From Halomonas maura (GTDB lineage: Bacteria > Pseudomonadota > Gammaproteobacteria > Pseudomonadales > Halomonadaceae), in NCBI RefSeq assembly GCF_030409305.1, contig NZ_JAUFPQ010000013.1, positions 300,773 through 364,772 of the forward strand: a DNA stretch of 64,000 bases. Reading direction: 5' to 3'. Numbering within the stretch: the first letter of the stretch is position 1; each line of letters starts with the position of its first letter. Below the pieces are notes generated by a model. That model was given only the letters and a program-made list of their open reading frames with translations. It had not been told where the DNA came from and did no database searches. Position numbers and translations under genes: made by a program. Below are positions 43,766 through 52,532 of the stretch, piece after piece.

Positions 43766-44971
43766 ATGACAAGCGATATCCAGCACATCGTGGTGATCGG
43801 CGGCGGCCAGGCCGGCGGCTATGCCTGCAAGGCGCTGCGCGGCGAAGGCTTCACCGGCCGCCTGACGGTGGTGGCCGACGAGCCCCACGACTTCTACGAA
43901 CGCCCACCGCTGTCCAAGGGCGTGGTCACCGAGGGCGAGCCCCTGCCGCGGCTCTTCCCGGCGGACCGCCTGGCGGCCCTCGACATCGACTGGCGTCGCC
44001 CCCGGCGGGCCGTCGAGATCGACCGCGAGGCCGGCGAGGTGGTGCTCGACAACGGCGAACGCCTGCCCTACGACCGACTGCTGATCGCTACCGGCAGCCG
44101 GCCGCGCCTGCCGGTGCCCGAGTGGGCGGAGATCGGCAATGTCATGACCCTGCGGACATGGGACGATGCCTCCCGGCTCAAGGAACGGCTCGAGAAGAGT
44201 CGGCGCATCGGCATCATCGGCGGCGGCTGGATCGGTCTCGAGGTGGCCTCCAGCGCCCGCAAGCTGGGTGTCGAGGTGGACGTCTTCGAGCGCGCCCCGG
44301 CACTGTGCGGCCGCAGCGTGGGCCCCGAGGTGGCCGAGGCCATCCGCGAGCTCCACGAGCGCCACGGCGTGGGCCTGGCGCTGAACCGCCAGGACATCCG
44401 GCTGAGCGAGGAGGCCGACGGCCGGGTGGCGATCACCGCCGACGGCGAGGCCCACGAGCCCTACGACCTGGTGGTGGTGGGCGTCGGCGTCGAGATCAAC
44501 CTGGAGCTGGCCCGCGACGCCGGGCTCAGGACCGAGCAGGGGATCATCGTCGATGCCGCCGGGCACACCTCCGATCCCAGGATCTTCGCCGCCGGTGACG
44601 TCTCTCAGCATCCCCATCTGGGGCTCTGCCTGCAGTCCTGGGCCTATGCCCAGAACCAGGCTCGGGTGGTGGCCGACGCCATGCTCGGCAAGGAGGCACA
44701 TTACGACGAGCCGGCCTGGCTGTGGTCCGACCAGCACGGCGTCAACATCCAGATCCTCGGCGTGCCCAGTGGCGAGCTCCATTGCGTGGTCCGCCCGGAT
44801 CCGCAGGGGCCGGTGTTCTTCTATCTCGACGACGAGAGTCGCCTGGTGCAGATGGTGGCCTTCGATCAGCCGCGCGCCATCAAGCTCGGCAAGCGCTGGC
44901 TGGCCGCCGAACGGGTGCTCGCCCCCGAGGCCCTGGGCGACCCCGACTACAACCTGATGCAGCTGCGCTGA
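43766..44971 (+). CDS. FAD-dependent ferredoxin reductase of the Rieske system
   Basis: NADH-ferredoxin reductase of the BphA4/putidaredoxin-reductase type, 401 residues. It has the FAD motif GGGQAG at 12-17, the NAD motif GGGWIG at 152-157 and the late FAD motif IFAAGDVSQHP. It supplies electrons to the Rieske ferredoxin encoded 2.3 kb upstream. Its ribosome-binding site (TAAGGAG, 43751-43757) is formed by the right-hand direct repeat of the inserted element, which implies that before insertion the gene followed the SDR by 12 nt. MFS gene follows after 47 nt. Confidence 0.92.
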   Translation: MTSDIQHIVVIGGGQAGGYACKALRGEGFTGRLTVVADEPHDFYERPPLSKGVVTEGEPLPRLFPADRLAALDIDWRRPRRAVEIDREAGEVVLDNGERLPYDRLLIATGSRPRLPVPEWAEIGNVMTLRTWDDASRLKERLEKSRRIGIIGGGWIGLEVASSARKLGVEVDVFERAPALCGRSVGPEVAEAIRELHERHGVGLALNRQDIRLSEEADGRVAITADGEAHEPYDLVVVGVGVEINLELARDAGLRTEQGIIVDAAGHTSDPRIFAAGDVSQHPHLGLCLQSWAYAQNQARVVADAMLGKEAHYDEPAWLWSDQHGVNIQILGVPSGELHCVVRPDPQGPVFFYLDDESRLVQMVAFDQPRAIKLGKRWLAAERVLAPEALGDPDYNLMQLR

Positions 44972-45018
44972 GCCGGCCCCCCTGATGACGTGACGACACA
45001 ACGATAACAGGTGAACCC

Positions 45019-46293
45019 ATGTCCGATACCGCCGCCCCGGCCCTGACGGCCGGAGCCTCGCCCGATGCCGGGCCATCGAGCGGCGCGCGGCGCTGGCTGG
45101 TGCCCCTGGCCCTGCTGGCCTGCGTGATCCTGTCCTTCTTCGACAAGATCAGCGTCGCCGTGCTGATCTCGAGTCCCGCCTTCCAGGCCGACCTGGGCCT
45201 GGAGGGCGAGTCGACCCGCCTGGGACTGCTGATGACCGGCTTCCTGCTGTCCTACGGGGCCTCGTCGATGTTCCTGGGCTTCCTCGGCGATATCTTCAGC
45301 CCGCGGAGCTGCCTCTACGGCATGCTGATCCTCACCGCCAGCATCATGGCGGTGATGGGGTTCGTCGACGATTTCGGCCTCATGCTCGGCCTGCGGGTGC
45401 TGCTGGGCATCGCCGAGGGGCCGATGTTCGCGGTGGCCTACACCATCGTCAAGCGGCTCTTCCCGCCGCGGGAGCAGGCCCGGGCGACCATGCTGTGGCT
45501 GCTGGGCACGCCGATCGGCGCCACTCTGGGCTTCCCCTTCACCATCTGGGTGGTCGAGCAGTTCGGCTGGCGGGCCAGCTTCTTCGCCATCGCCCTGCTG
45601 ACGCTGCCGGTGATGCTGCTGGTCTACCTGGTGTTCCGGCGCCTCGACGTCAGCACCCGCTCCCCGGCGCTGCAGCACAGCGACCAGTCCCATGTGCCGC
45701 TGTCGTCTCACAAGGTGGCCACCGGCCGGCTGCTCAAGCGCTGGTCGTTCTGGGCGATGTGCCTGTTCAACGTGGCCTTCCTGGCCTATCTATGGGGGCT
45801 CAACAGCTGGCTGCCCACCTACCTGGTCCAGGACAAAGGCATCGATCTCGACCAGGCCGGGATCTTCTCCTCGCTGCCGTTCATCGCCATGCTGCTGGGC
45901 GAGGTGATCGGCGCCGTCGCCTCCGACCGCTTCGACCGACGCGCGCTGATGTGCTCGATCGCCATGCTCGGGGCGGGCCTGGGGCTGGCGCTGGTGCTGT
46001 CCATCGAAGACTCCAACTGGGCGATGATCGCCGCCATGTCGTTCAGTGCCGCCATGTGGGGCGTCGGCGCCCCCAATGTCTTCGCGCTGCTGGCCAAGGC
46101 CACCCCCTCCGACGTCAGCGCCACTGCCGGCGGGATCTTCAACGGCCTGGGCAACTTATCCGGCGCCCTGGTGCCGGTGCTGATCGGCGCGCTGATCGTC
46201 GCCACCGGCGACATGACCGCCGGCCTGATGTTGATGATGGCCATGGCCTTCCTGGGCGCCGTCGTGCTCCTTCCCCTGATCCGCCGCTACTGA
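45019..46293 (+). CDS. MFS transporter (ACS-like, aromatic/organic acid uptake candidate)
   Basis: The 424-residue inner-membrane protein has 12 predicted spans, the opening FFDKISVAVLISSPAFQADLG and the loop 2-3 motif GFLGDIFSPRSCLYG that fits the MFS signature G-x3-D-x5-R. Similar proteins of the anion:cation symporter group carry aromatic or aliphatic carboxylates next to Rieske oxygenase genes. It is the last gene of block A. The 196-bp gap that follows holds the block B promoter and operator. Confidence 0.85.
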   Translation: MSDTAAPALTAGASPDAGPSSGARRWLVPLALLACVILSFFDKISVAVLISSPAFQADLGLEGESTRLGLLMTGFLLSYGASSMFLGFLGDIFSPRSCLYGMLILTASIMAVMGFVDDFGLMLGLRVLLGIAEGPMFAVAYTIVKRLFPPREQARATMLWLLGTPIGATLGFPFTIWVVEQFGWRASFFAIALLTLPVMLLVYLVFRRLDVSTRSPALQHSDQSHVPLSSHKVATGRLLKRWSFWAMCLFNVAFLAYLWGLNSWLPTYLVQDKGIDLDQAGIFSSLPFIAMLLGEVIGAVASDRFDRRALMCSIAMLGAGLGLALVLSIEDSNWAMIAAMSFSAAMWGVGAPNVFALLAKATPSDVSATAGGIFNGLGNLSGALVPVLIGALIVATGDMTAGLMLMMAMAFLGAVVLLPLIRRY

Positions 46294-46376
46294 GCGGCCG
46301 GCGCCTCTCTTCGACCAGGTATCTTGTTGATTCATCGAGGGGCTTTCTTCGGCTCCGCATGACTCCCGGGTGACGT

Positions 46377-46405
46377 TTGACAAAGCCCGACGGCGGGCCT
46401 ACATT
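46377..46405 (+). promoter_or_regulatory. Block B promoter
   Basis: TTGACA (46377-46382) and TACATT (46400-46405) are exactly 17 nt apart. The operator begins 8 nt after the -10, so a bound repressor would cover the transcription start. Confidence 0.75.
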
Positions 46406-46412
46406 GCTAGCA

Positions 46413-46441
46413 TCAAATAATAAACAGAGTTTCAAATATGG
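46413..46441. promoter_or_regulatory. Island operator, copy 2 (left half conserved)
   Basis: TCAAATA-N2-AAA-N5-TTT matches copies 1 and 3; the first 12 bases are identical to copy 1. The right arm is AATATGG instead of TATTTGA, so the site is asymmetric and may bind more weakly. Confidence 0.6.
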
Positions 46442-46489
46442 CACGCCGGGCGGCGCGCCGTCTGGGACGGCAACAAAGGTAAGAACAGC

Positions 46490-47617
46490 ATGACAAGCCT
46501 GAAGATTGGTATCTGCGGTGGGGGTGTCGGCGGTCTCTGCGCGGCGCTGGCGCTGCGTCAACTGGGCCACGAGGCCATCGTCTTCGAACGCGCCAGGCAG
46601 TTCCTGCGCATCGGTGCCGACGTCAACCTGACCCCCAACGCCGTGCGCGCCCTGGATCGCCTGGGCGTGGGCGAGGTGCTGCGCGAGACCGCGGCGCGCC
46701 CGACCCACCGCATCAGCCGCACCTGGGACACCGGCGAGGAGACCTCGCGACTGCCCATGAGCGAGGCCGCCGAGGAGCGCTATGGCGCCCCGCAGCTGAC
46801 GATCCATCGCGGCGACCTGCTCCAGGCACTGGAGAAGGCCCTGCCCGATGAGGCCATCCATCTGGGCAAGCAGGCCGAGCGCATCGAGCAGGGCGAGCCG
46901 ATGCGCATCCATTTCGCCGACGGCAGCCACGCGGACGTCGATCTGGTGATCGGCGGCGACGGCATTCACTCGGCGGTGCGTCGCGAACTGTTCGGCGAGG
47001 ACCAGCCCGAGTTCACCGGCCTGGTGTCCTATCGCTCGGTGGTGCCGCGCAGCGCGGTGCCGGAGGTCGAGAACCTGGATGCCTTCACCAAGTGGTGGGG
47101 GCCGAGCGCCGACGTCCAGGTGGTGGTCTTCCCGCTGACCCGCGGCGAGGAGGTGTTCATCTTCGCCACCACGCCTCAGGACGACTGGCGCGAGGAATCC
47201 TGGACCCTGCCCGGTGACGTCGAAGAACTGCGCCGGGTCTACCGGGACTTCCATCCCGACGTACGGGTCCTGCTGGCCGCCTGTGACGGCGTGACCAAGT
47301 CGGCGCTCTACGTGCGCGAGCCCATGGAACGCTGGTCGGTGGGGCATGCCACCCTGCTCGGCGACGCCGCCCACCCCATGGTGCCCTTCATGGCCCAGGG
47401 CGCCTGCATGGCCATCGAGGACGCCGTGGTGCTGTCGCGCTGCCTGGAAGGCATCGACCGCGACGGCCTCGCCGCGGCGCTGGAACGCTACGAGTCGGCC
47501 CGCAAGGAACGTACCGCCAAGGTGCAGCGCGGCTCCCGGGCCAACGACTGGCTCAAGGGCGAGGGAAATGCCGACTGGGTCTACGGCTACGATGCCTGGG
47601 GCGTGGAACTGGCCTGA
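46490..47617 (+). CDS. FAD-dependent monooxygenase (salicylate / 6-hydroxynicotinate hydroxylase type)
   Basis: Group A flavin hydroxylase of 375 residues with GGGVGG at 10-15, the DG motif (VIGGDGIHSAVRRELFG) near 155 and GDAAHPMVPFMAQGACMAIEDA from residue 291. The last motif is typical of salicylate, 3-hydroxybenzoate and 6-hydroxynicotinate (NicC) hydroxylases, which hydroxylate, sometimes with decarboxylation, an activated aromatic carboxylate. The exact substrate is unknown. First gene of block B, followed by TRAP transporter genes in the same direction. Confidence 0.88.
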   Translation: MTSLKIGICGGGVGGLCAALALRQLGHEAIVFERARQFLRIGADVNLTPNAVRALDRLGVGEVLRETAARPTHRISRTWDTGEETSRLPMSEAAEERYGAPQLTIHRGDLLQALEKALPDEAIHLGKQAERIEQGEPMRIHFADGSHADVDLVIGGDGIHSAVRRELFGEDQPEFTGLVSYRSVVPRSAVPEVENLDAFTKWWGPSADVQVVVFPLTRGEEVFIFATTPQDDWREESWTLPGDVEELRRVYRDFHPDVRVLLAACDGVTKSALYVREPMERWSVGHATLLGDAAHPMVPFMAQGACMAIEDAVVLSRCLEGIDRDGLAAALERYESARKERTAKVQRGSRANDWLKGEGNADWVYGYDAWGVELA

Positions 47618-47671
47618 CGCCGGCCGCCACTCTCCGAACGCTTCAATAACAACACCCGAGGAAATCCCCGC

Positions 47672-48649
47672 ATGACCAAGAAGCTCCTGACCAAGTCCCT
47701 GCTGGGCCTGTCCCTGGCGGCCGCCGCCGGTGCCGCCCAGGCCGAGGAAATCACCCTCAACGCCGTCTCCTTCACGCCCAAGACCGCGGTGGTCTCCCAC
47801 GGCTTCGAGGCCTTCGTCGAGGCCATCAACGAGACGTTCGACGGCGAACTGCAGATCAACTGGCGCGGCGGCCCCGAGGTGATGCCGCCCTTCCGCCTGG
47901 CCGACGCCGTACGCAATGGCTCCATCGACATGGCGCTGACCAGCCCCAGCTACTATTCCGGCCTGGTGCCCTCGGCCACCGCCTCCAACCTGTCGTTCAA
48001 GACCTACGACGAGATCGCCCAGTCCGGCTACCTGGAGCGGATGACCGAGGTCCACGCCGAGCGGGGCCTGCACTATCTCGGCGAGATCCCGGCGAGTCCC
48101 GTGAAGTTCTTCCTGTTCTTCAAGGACGAGGTGACCGGCCTCGACGACATCGCCGGCAAGCGCATCCGCGTCTTCCCCACCATCCTGCCCTTCGTCGAAG
48201 CGCTCGGCGCCGAGCCCCTGGTGCTGCCCATGGGCGAGATCTACACCGCCATGGAGCGCGGCGTCATCGACGGCTTCGCCCAGAGCAACCTGGGTTGGGT
48301 CGATCAGTTCGAGGACGTGGTCAACTACTACATCACCCCTCCCTACTATCGAGCCGGTTTCAACGTGCTGGTCAACCCGGAGGCCTGGAGCGAACTGCCC
48401 GAGGACCTGCAGGGCCGCGTACAGGCCTACCTGCGCGAAGAGCTGGCGCCCGAGATCGACGCTAGCTGGGACGAGATTATCGCCACCGGCTATGCGCAGA
48501 TGGACGAGGCCGGCTTCCAGGAGATCGAGCTGACCGGCGAGGCCGCCGACGAGTACATCGCGACCGCCATCGAGGCGGCCTGGAGCCATCTCGCCGAGGA
48601 CGTGGATCCCGAACTGCATGCCGACCTCAAGGCCATGCTGGTCGAGTGA
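47672..48649 (+). CDS. TRAP transporter solute-binding protein (DctP type)
   Basis: Periplasmic substrate-binding protein of 325 residues with a signal peptide cut after AAQA (about residue 24). The DctP fold is recognised from GGPEVMPPFRLADAVRNGSIDMAL, the GLDDIAGKRIRVFP hinge and the conserved Arg there, which in the family holds the carboxylate of the ligand. It delivers an organic acid to the membrane subunits encoded next. The start ATG is preceded by GAGGAAAT. Confidence 0.92.
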   Translation: MTKKLLTKSLLGLSLAAAAGAAQAEEITLNAVSFTPKTAVVSHGFEAFVEAINETFDGELQINWRGGPEVMPPFRLADAVRNGSIDMALTSPSYYSGLVPSATASNLSFKTYDEIAQSGYLERMTEVHAERGLHYLGEIPASPVKFFLFFKDEVTGLDDIAGKRIRVFPTILPFVEALGAEPLVLPMGEIYTAMERGVIDGFAQSNLGWVDQFEDVVNYYITPPYYRAGFNVLVNPEAWSELPEDLQGRVQAYLREELAPEIDASWDEIIATGYAQMDEAGFQEIELTGEAADEYIATAIEAAWSHLAEDVDPELHADLKAMLVE

Positions 48650-48715
48650 TGCTTCCCCGTGCCCGGCGCCCACCTCCGGGGCGCCGGGCCCTGACCACCT
48701 ATCGGGGCCTTCGCT

Positions 48716-49228
48716 ATGGATGACTCCCTTTCCGCCGAGTGCCTACCGTCCAACGCCTTCATGCGTGGCGTCAGCCGGTTGAACCTGTGGCTGGCCTGGC
48801 TCAGTGGCGTGGTGCTGGTCCTCGCCACCGCCTTGGTGTTCCTGGAGATTCTCTCCCGGGTATTGTTCGACAACTCCCTGGTCTGGGTCATCGAGCTCAG
48901 CGAATACTCGCTGCTCTACATGACCTTTCTCGGCGCGCCCTACCTGCTCGAGAAGCACCGCCACGTGGCCATCGACCTGGTCACCGATGCCCTGCCCGAG
49001 TGGCCGCGCCGCCTGCTGGTCGCCCTGATGAGCGCCCTGGCGGGGGTGGCCTGCGGCTACTGCGCCTGGGTCGGCGGTCTGGTGACCCTCGACCAGCTCG
49101 AGTACGGGATGCGCGAGACCACCCTGATGCGACCGCCCAGCTACCTGATCACCATGGTCTTCCCCCTCGGCATGCTGCTGCTCGCGATCCAGTTCGTGGC
49201 GCAGACTCTCGACAGTTTCAAGCGCTGA
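48716..49228 (+). CDS. TRAP transporter small membrane subunit (DctQ type)
   Basis: The 170-residue protein has four predicted spans (about 22-45, 60-80, 98-120, 138-162) and the DctQ pattern LEILSRVLFDNSLVWVIELSEYSLLYMTFLGAPYLLEKHRHVAIDL. It forms the membrane complex with the large subunit. It starts 66 nt after the binding protein and 46 nt before the large subunit, in the usual PQM order. Confidence 0.9.
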   Translation: MDDSLSAECLPSNAFMRGVSRLNLWLAWLSGVVLVLATALVFLEILSRVLFDNSLVWVIELSEYSLLYMTFLGAPYLLEKHRHVAIDLVTDALPEWPRRLLVALMSALAGVACGYCAWVGGLVTLDQLEYGMRETTLMRPPSYLITMVFPLGMLLLAIQFVAQTLDSFKR

Positions 49229-49274
49229 GCCGCAACAGGCTCGCGCACAGACAACATCTCCCCTGGAGGCTTAT

Positions 49275-50591
49275 ATGGACTGGTGGCTGACGCTGCTTCT
49301 GCTCATGGGACCGCTCCTGCTGCTGATGATGCTCGGCATGCCGGTGGCGTTCGCCTTCCTGGTCGTCAACCTGGTCGGCGCCTATGTGCTGCTGGGCGGC
49401 ATGTCCGGCGTCGAACAGCTGGTGATCAACACCACCGGCGCACTGACCAGCTTTACCCTGGTGCCCATCGCCATGTTCATGATCATGGGCGAGGTGATGT
49501 TCCGCTCGGGCATCGCCAACGATCTGCTGGATACGCTGGATAAATGGTTTGGAAAACTTCGGGGAAGACTGGCCTTTATGGCCGTGGGTGGCGGGGTGCT
49601 GTTCTCCACCCTGACCGGCAACAGCATGGGCTCCATCGCCCTGCTGGGCTCCAGCCTGGTGCCTGAGATGGAGAAGCGCGGCTACCAGAAGCCCATGTCG
49701 CTGGGGCCTGTCCTCGGCTCCGCCGGCCTGGCGATCATGATCCCGCCGAGCTCGCTGGCCGTGGTGCTGGGCGTGGTGGCCGAGCTGCCGATCGGGCGGC
49801 TGCTGATCGCCATCATCCTGCCGGGCCTGCTGATGGCGGTGCTCTATACCGTCTACATTCTCGGCCGCTGCACCCTGCAGCCGGACGTGGCGCCGTCCTT
49901 CGACGTCGCCCCCACATCGACGCGGGTCAAGCTCGAGGCCGGGGCCCGCAACATCCTGCCCATCGGCATCATCGTCTTCGCCGTGGTCGGGGTGATCTTC
50001 CTGGGCCTGGCCACGCCCACCGAGGCGGCGGCCTCCGGCGCCGTGGCCACGGTGCTGCTGGCTCTGCTCAAGCGCCGCCTGAGCCTCGGTATCTTCCAGA
50101 GCTCGATGTTCGAGAGCGCCGCCATCTCGGTGATGGTGCTGCTGATCGTGGCCGGCGCCATCGCCTTCACCCAGCTGCTGTCCTTCACTGGGGCGACCTT
50201 CGGCCTGATGGACGCCGTGCTCGGCCTGCCGTTCGGCGACAAGACCATCGTGCTGGCCATGGTGCTGACCATCGTGGTGTTGGGCATGTTCATGGGGCCG
50301 CTGCCGATCATGATGATCACCCTGCCGATCTTCGTGCCGGTGGTGGAGCAGTTTGGCTTCGACCCCCTGTGGTTCGCGGCGCTGTTCCTGATCGCCATCG
50401 AGACCGGCTCCACCTCGCCGCCGCTGGGCGCCGCGCTGTTCGTGATGAAGGCGGTGGCGCCCCAGGGCACGGGCATGGGCAGCATCTACAAGGCCGCGGT
50501 GCCCTTCCTGGTCTGCGATTTCCTGGCCATCGCCATCGTCTTCGCCTTCCCCGAGATCGTCACCTGGCCGGTCGGGCTGATGTTCGATTGA
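49275..50591 (+). CDS. TRAP transporter large membrane subunit (DctM type)
   Basis: The 438-residue, 12-13-span protein is the sodium-coupled transport subunit. DctM-typical blocks are GMPVAFAFLVVNLVGAYVLLGG, TGNSMGSIALLGSSLVPEMEKRGYQKP and PPSSLAVVLGVVAELPIGRLL, with FMGPLPIMMITLPIFVP in the second half. Together with the two preceding genes it should import a carboxylate in symport with sodium, which suits a halophile. The sulfatase gene follows after 28 nt. Confidence 0.93.
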   Translation: MDWWLTLLLLMGPLLLLMMLGMPVAFAFLVVNLVGAYVLLGGMSGVEQLVINTTGALTSFTLVPIAMFMIMGEVMFRSGIANDLLDTLDKWFGKLRGRLAFMAVGGGVLFSTLTGNSMGSIALLGSSLVPEMEKRGYQKPMSLGPVLGSAGLAIMIPPSSLAVVLGVVAELPIGRLLIAIILPGLLMAVLYTVYILGRCTLQPDVAPSFDVAPTSTRVKLEAGARNILPIGIIVFAVVGVIFLGLATPTEAAASGAVATVLLALLKRRLSLGIFQSSMFESAAISVMVLLIVAGAIAFTQLLSFTGATFGLMDAVLGLPFGDKTIVLAMVLTIVVLGMFMGPLPIMMITLPIFVPVVEQFGFDPLWFAALFLIAIETGSTSPPLGAALFVMKAVAPQGTGMGSIYKAAVPFLVCDFLAIAIVFAFPEIVTWPVGLMFD

Positions 50592-50619
50592 GTCGGCGAC
50601 CCCGAGCGAGGAGACTGCG

Positions 50620-52197
50620 ATGCGACGCCCGAACTTTATCGTCTTTATCACCGACCAGCAGCGTGCCGAGCATCTGGGCTGCTACGGCGACCCGACCGTC
50701 AGGACGCCGCACCTGGACGGCCTGGCCGCCTCGGGGGTGCGTTTCACGCGCTTCCACGTGACCACGCCGATCTGTCAGTCCAACCGGGCCTGCCTGGTCA
50801 CCGGCCAGCAGCCGTCGGTCAACGGGGTGCGCCAGAACGGCATCCCGCTGGACCTGGACAGCGTGACCTTCGCCGACGTGCTGCGCGGGGCCGGTTATCA
50901 CACCGGCTATATCGGCAAGGCGCATTTCCAGAACGTCACCGACATCCCCGCGCCCGAGCGGCGCCAGGGCGGCGACGGTGAGGCGCTGCCCGCGGCACTG
51001 GGGCACAGCCTGCGCCGCCAGCGCGACGGCGACGCCTACCGCTGGGAGGTGCGCCGGCGCTGGGCCGAGACGCCGGACCTCGAGCTGCCCACGCCCTACT
51101 ACGGCTTCGATCATGTGCGGCTGTGCATCGGCCACGGCGACGGGGTCGAGGGCCACTACGGCGCCTGGCTGCGCGAGCGCCACGCCGATCCGGACGCGCT
51201 GCGCGGGCCGGCCAACGCCCTGCCCGACGAGACCATCACGGCGCCGCAGTGCTGGCGTACGGCGCTGCCCGAAGCCTCCTATCCGACCGCCTACGTCGCC
51301 GACCAGGCCTGCGCGTTTCTCGACGAGCAGGACGACGAGACGCCCTTCGTGCTGGTGGTGTCCTTTCCCGATCCGCACCACCCCTTCACGCCCCCCGGCC
51401 GCTACTGGTCGATGTACGACCCCGACGAGGTGGTGCTGCCGGCCACGGCGGGGCGTTCGGTCGAGGCCATCGCCGGCCTGCCGGACGCGGCGCTGGCGGC
51501 CTATCGCTGGGGACGCGACGAGCCCGACAGCCACTGGCCGCTGAGCCTGTCCGAGCGCCAGCTCCGCGAGATCATCGCCCTCAACTACGGCAGCATCTCG
51601 ATGGTCGACGATGCCGTGGGCGAGGTGCTGGGACGGCTCGCGGCCAGGGGGCTCGCCGACGACACCGTGGTGGCCTTCACCTCGGACCACGGCGACTACA
51701 TGGGCGATTACGGCACCGTGCTCAAGCTCGGCCTGCACTTCCAGAGCGTGGTGCGCGTGCCGCTGATCTGGCACGACCCTCGCTCGCCCGACCCGGGTGG
51801 GCGCGTCTCGGCGCGGCTCGGCAGTGCCATCGACCTGGCGCCGACGCTGTTGCAGCGCGCCGGCCTGAGGATGCCCGTCGGCATGCAGGGGCGCGACCTG
51901 TTCGACGAGAGTTGGCCGGCGCCGCCGGTGCTGATCGAGGATGCCGGCATCCAGGTGTTCCGCGATGGCGACGCCGACAGCGGCATCACCACCCTGGTCA
52001 CCGAGGCGTGGCGGCTCAGCCTGTTCGAGGGCGAGGCGGGCGGCGAGCTCTATCACCTGGCCGAGGACCCCCACGAGACCCGCAACTTGTGGGCCGATCC
52101 GGCCCACCAGGGAGCCAAGGCGATGTTGCTGGAGCGACTGGCGCGGCGCATGGCCGAGCTGCGTGACAAGCGCTTGTCGGCCACGGCGCGGGCCTGA
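50620..52197 (+). CDS. Sulfatase / phosphonate hydrolase-fold enzyme with atypical active-site motif
   Basis: The 525-residue protein has the alkaline-phosphatase fold of sulfatases: metal region FIVFITDQQRAEHLGCYGD at the start, the nucleophile region near residue 52 and the TSDHGDYMGDYG metal motif in the second half. The nucleophile motif reads C52-Q-S-N-R56 instead of the canonical C-x-P-x-R needed for formylglycine formation, so activity may depend on an unmodified Cys or on tolerant modification. No signal peptide is seen, so it should act in the cytosol, perhaps on a sulfate ester or phosphonate taken up by the TRAP system. Last gene of block B. Confidence 0.82.
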   Translation: MRRPNFIVFITDQQRAEHLGCYGDPTVRTPHLDGLAASGVRFTRFHVTTPICQSNRACLVTGQQPSVNGVRQNGIPLDLDSVTFADVLRGAGYHTGYIGKAHFQNVTDIPAPERRQGGDGEALPAALGHSLRRQRDGDAYRWEVRRRWAETPDLELPTPYYGFDHVRLCIGHGDGVEGHYGAWLRERHADPDALRGPANALPDETITAPQCWRTALPEASYPTAYVADQACAFLDEQDDETPFVLVVSFPDPHHPFTPPGRYWSMYDPDEVVLPATAGRSVEAIAGLPDAALAAYRWGRDEPDSHWPLSLSERQLREIIALNYGSISMVDDAVGEVLGRLAARGLADDTVVAFTSDHGDYMGDYGTVLKLGLHFQSVVRVPLIWHDPRSPDPGGRVSARLGSAIDLAPTLLQRAGLRMPVGMQGRDLFDESWPAPPVLIEDAGIQVFRDGDADSGITTLVTEAWRLSLFEGEAGGELYHLAEDPHETRNLWADPAHQGAKAMLLERLARRMAELRDKRLSATARA

Positions 52198-52230
52198 GGA
52201 CGCGGTGCCGTCGGCGATAGGCGTGCCGTC

Positions 52231-52263
52231 CTCGGGAATGGCCCGAGAGGGGGGGGATTTTTT
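52231..52263 (+). terminator. Possible block B terminator
   Basis: Stem CTCGGG/CCCGAG (52231-52247) lies 34 nt after the sulfatase stop, and a run of six T residues begins 11 nt later. The 335-bp gap 52198-52532 also holds the block C promoter, operator copy 3 and an unexplained leader of about 150 nt before the IclR ATG. Confidence 0.4.
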
Positions 52264-52314
52264 CCCTTTTAAAATCAATGGATTGTGCGCGACTGTAGGC
52301 GAAGCCAACGGGCC

Positions 52315-52343
52315 TTGACAAACAGCGGTCCGATGTCTATCTT
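52315..52343 (+). promoter_or_regulatory. Block C promoter
   Basis: TTGACA (52315-52320) and TATCTT (52338-52343) are 17 nt apart. The operator starts 10 nt after the -10, the same layout as in blocks A and B. Confidence 0.72.
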
Positions 52344-52352
52344 CAAGCTGTA

Positions 52353-52381
52353 TCAAATAAGAAATACTGTTTAATATTTGA
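52353..52381. promoter_or_regulatory. Island operator, copy 3 (perfect)
   Basis: TCAAATA-N2-AAA-N5-TTT-N2-TATTTGA, both arms intact, with a different spacer from copy 1. It precedes the IclR gene by about 150 bp, which suggests that the regulator controls itself and block C from here. Confidence 0.75.
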
Positions 52382-52532
52382 ATTAAAGGCGGCGCCAAGC
52401 CGTCGAGGCAAGCCGAGGCGCAATCGGCTCCCGGGTCCCGATCCGGTATCGTAGGCGCGAGGGCGCCAGGGCTCAGCGAGAAGCCCGCCAGCCGGCGCGG
52501 AAACCGACCCGACACCAAGAGGCGATGACGCG

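Noticed and set aside
52382..52532. A riboswitch or leader peptide in the long leader of the island's IclR gene
   Set aside because: I found no convincing short reading frame with a ribosome-binding site and no known riboswitch core; the sequence was left as unexplained leader.
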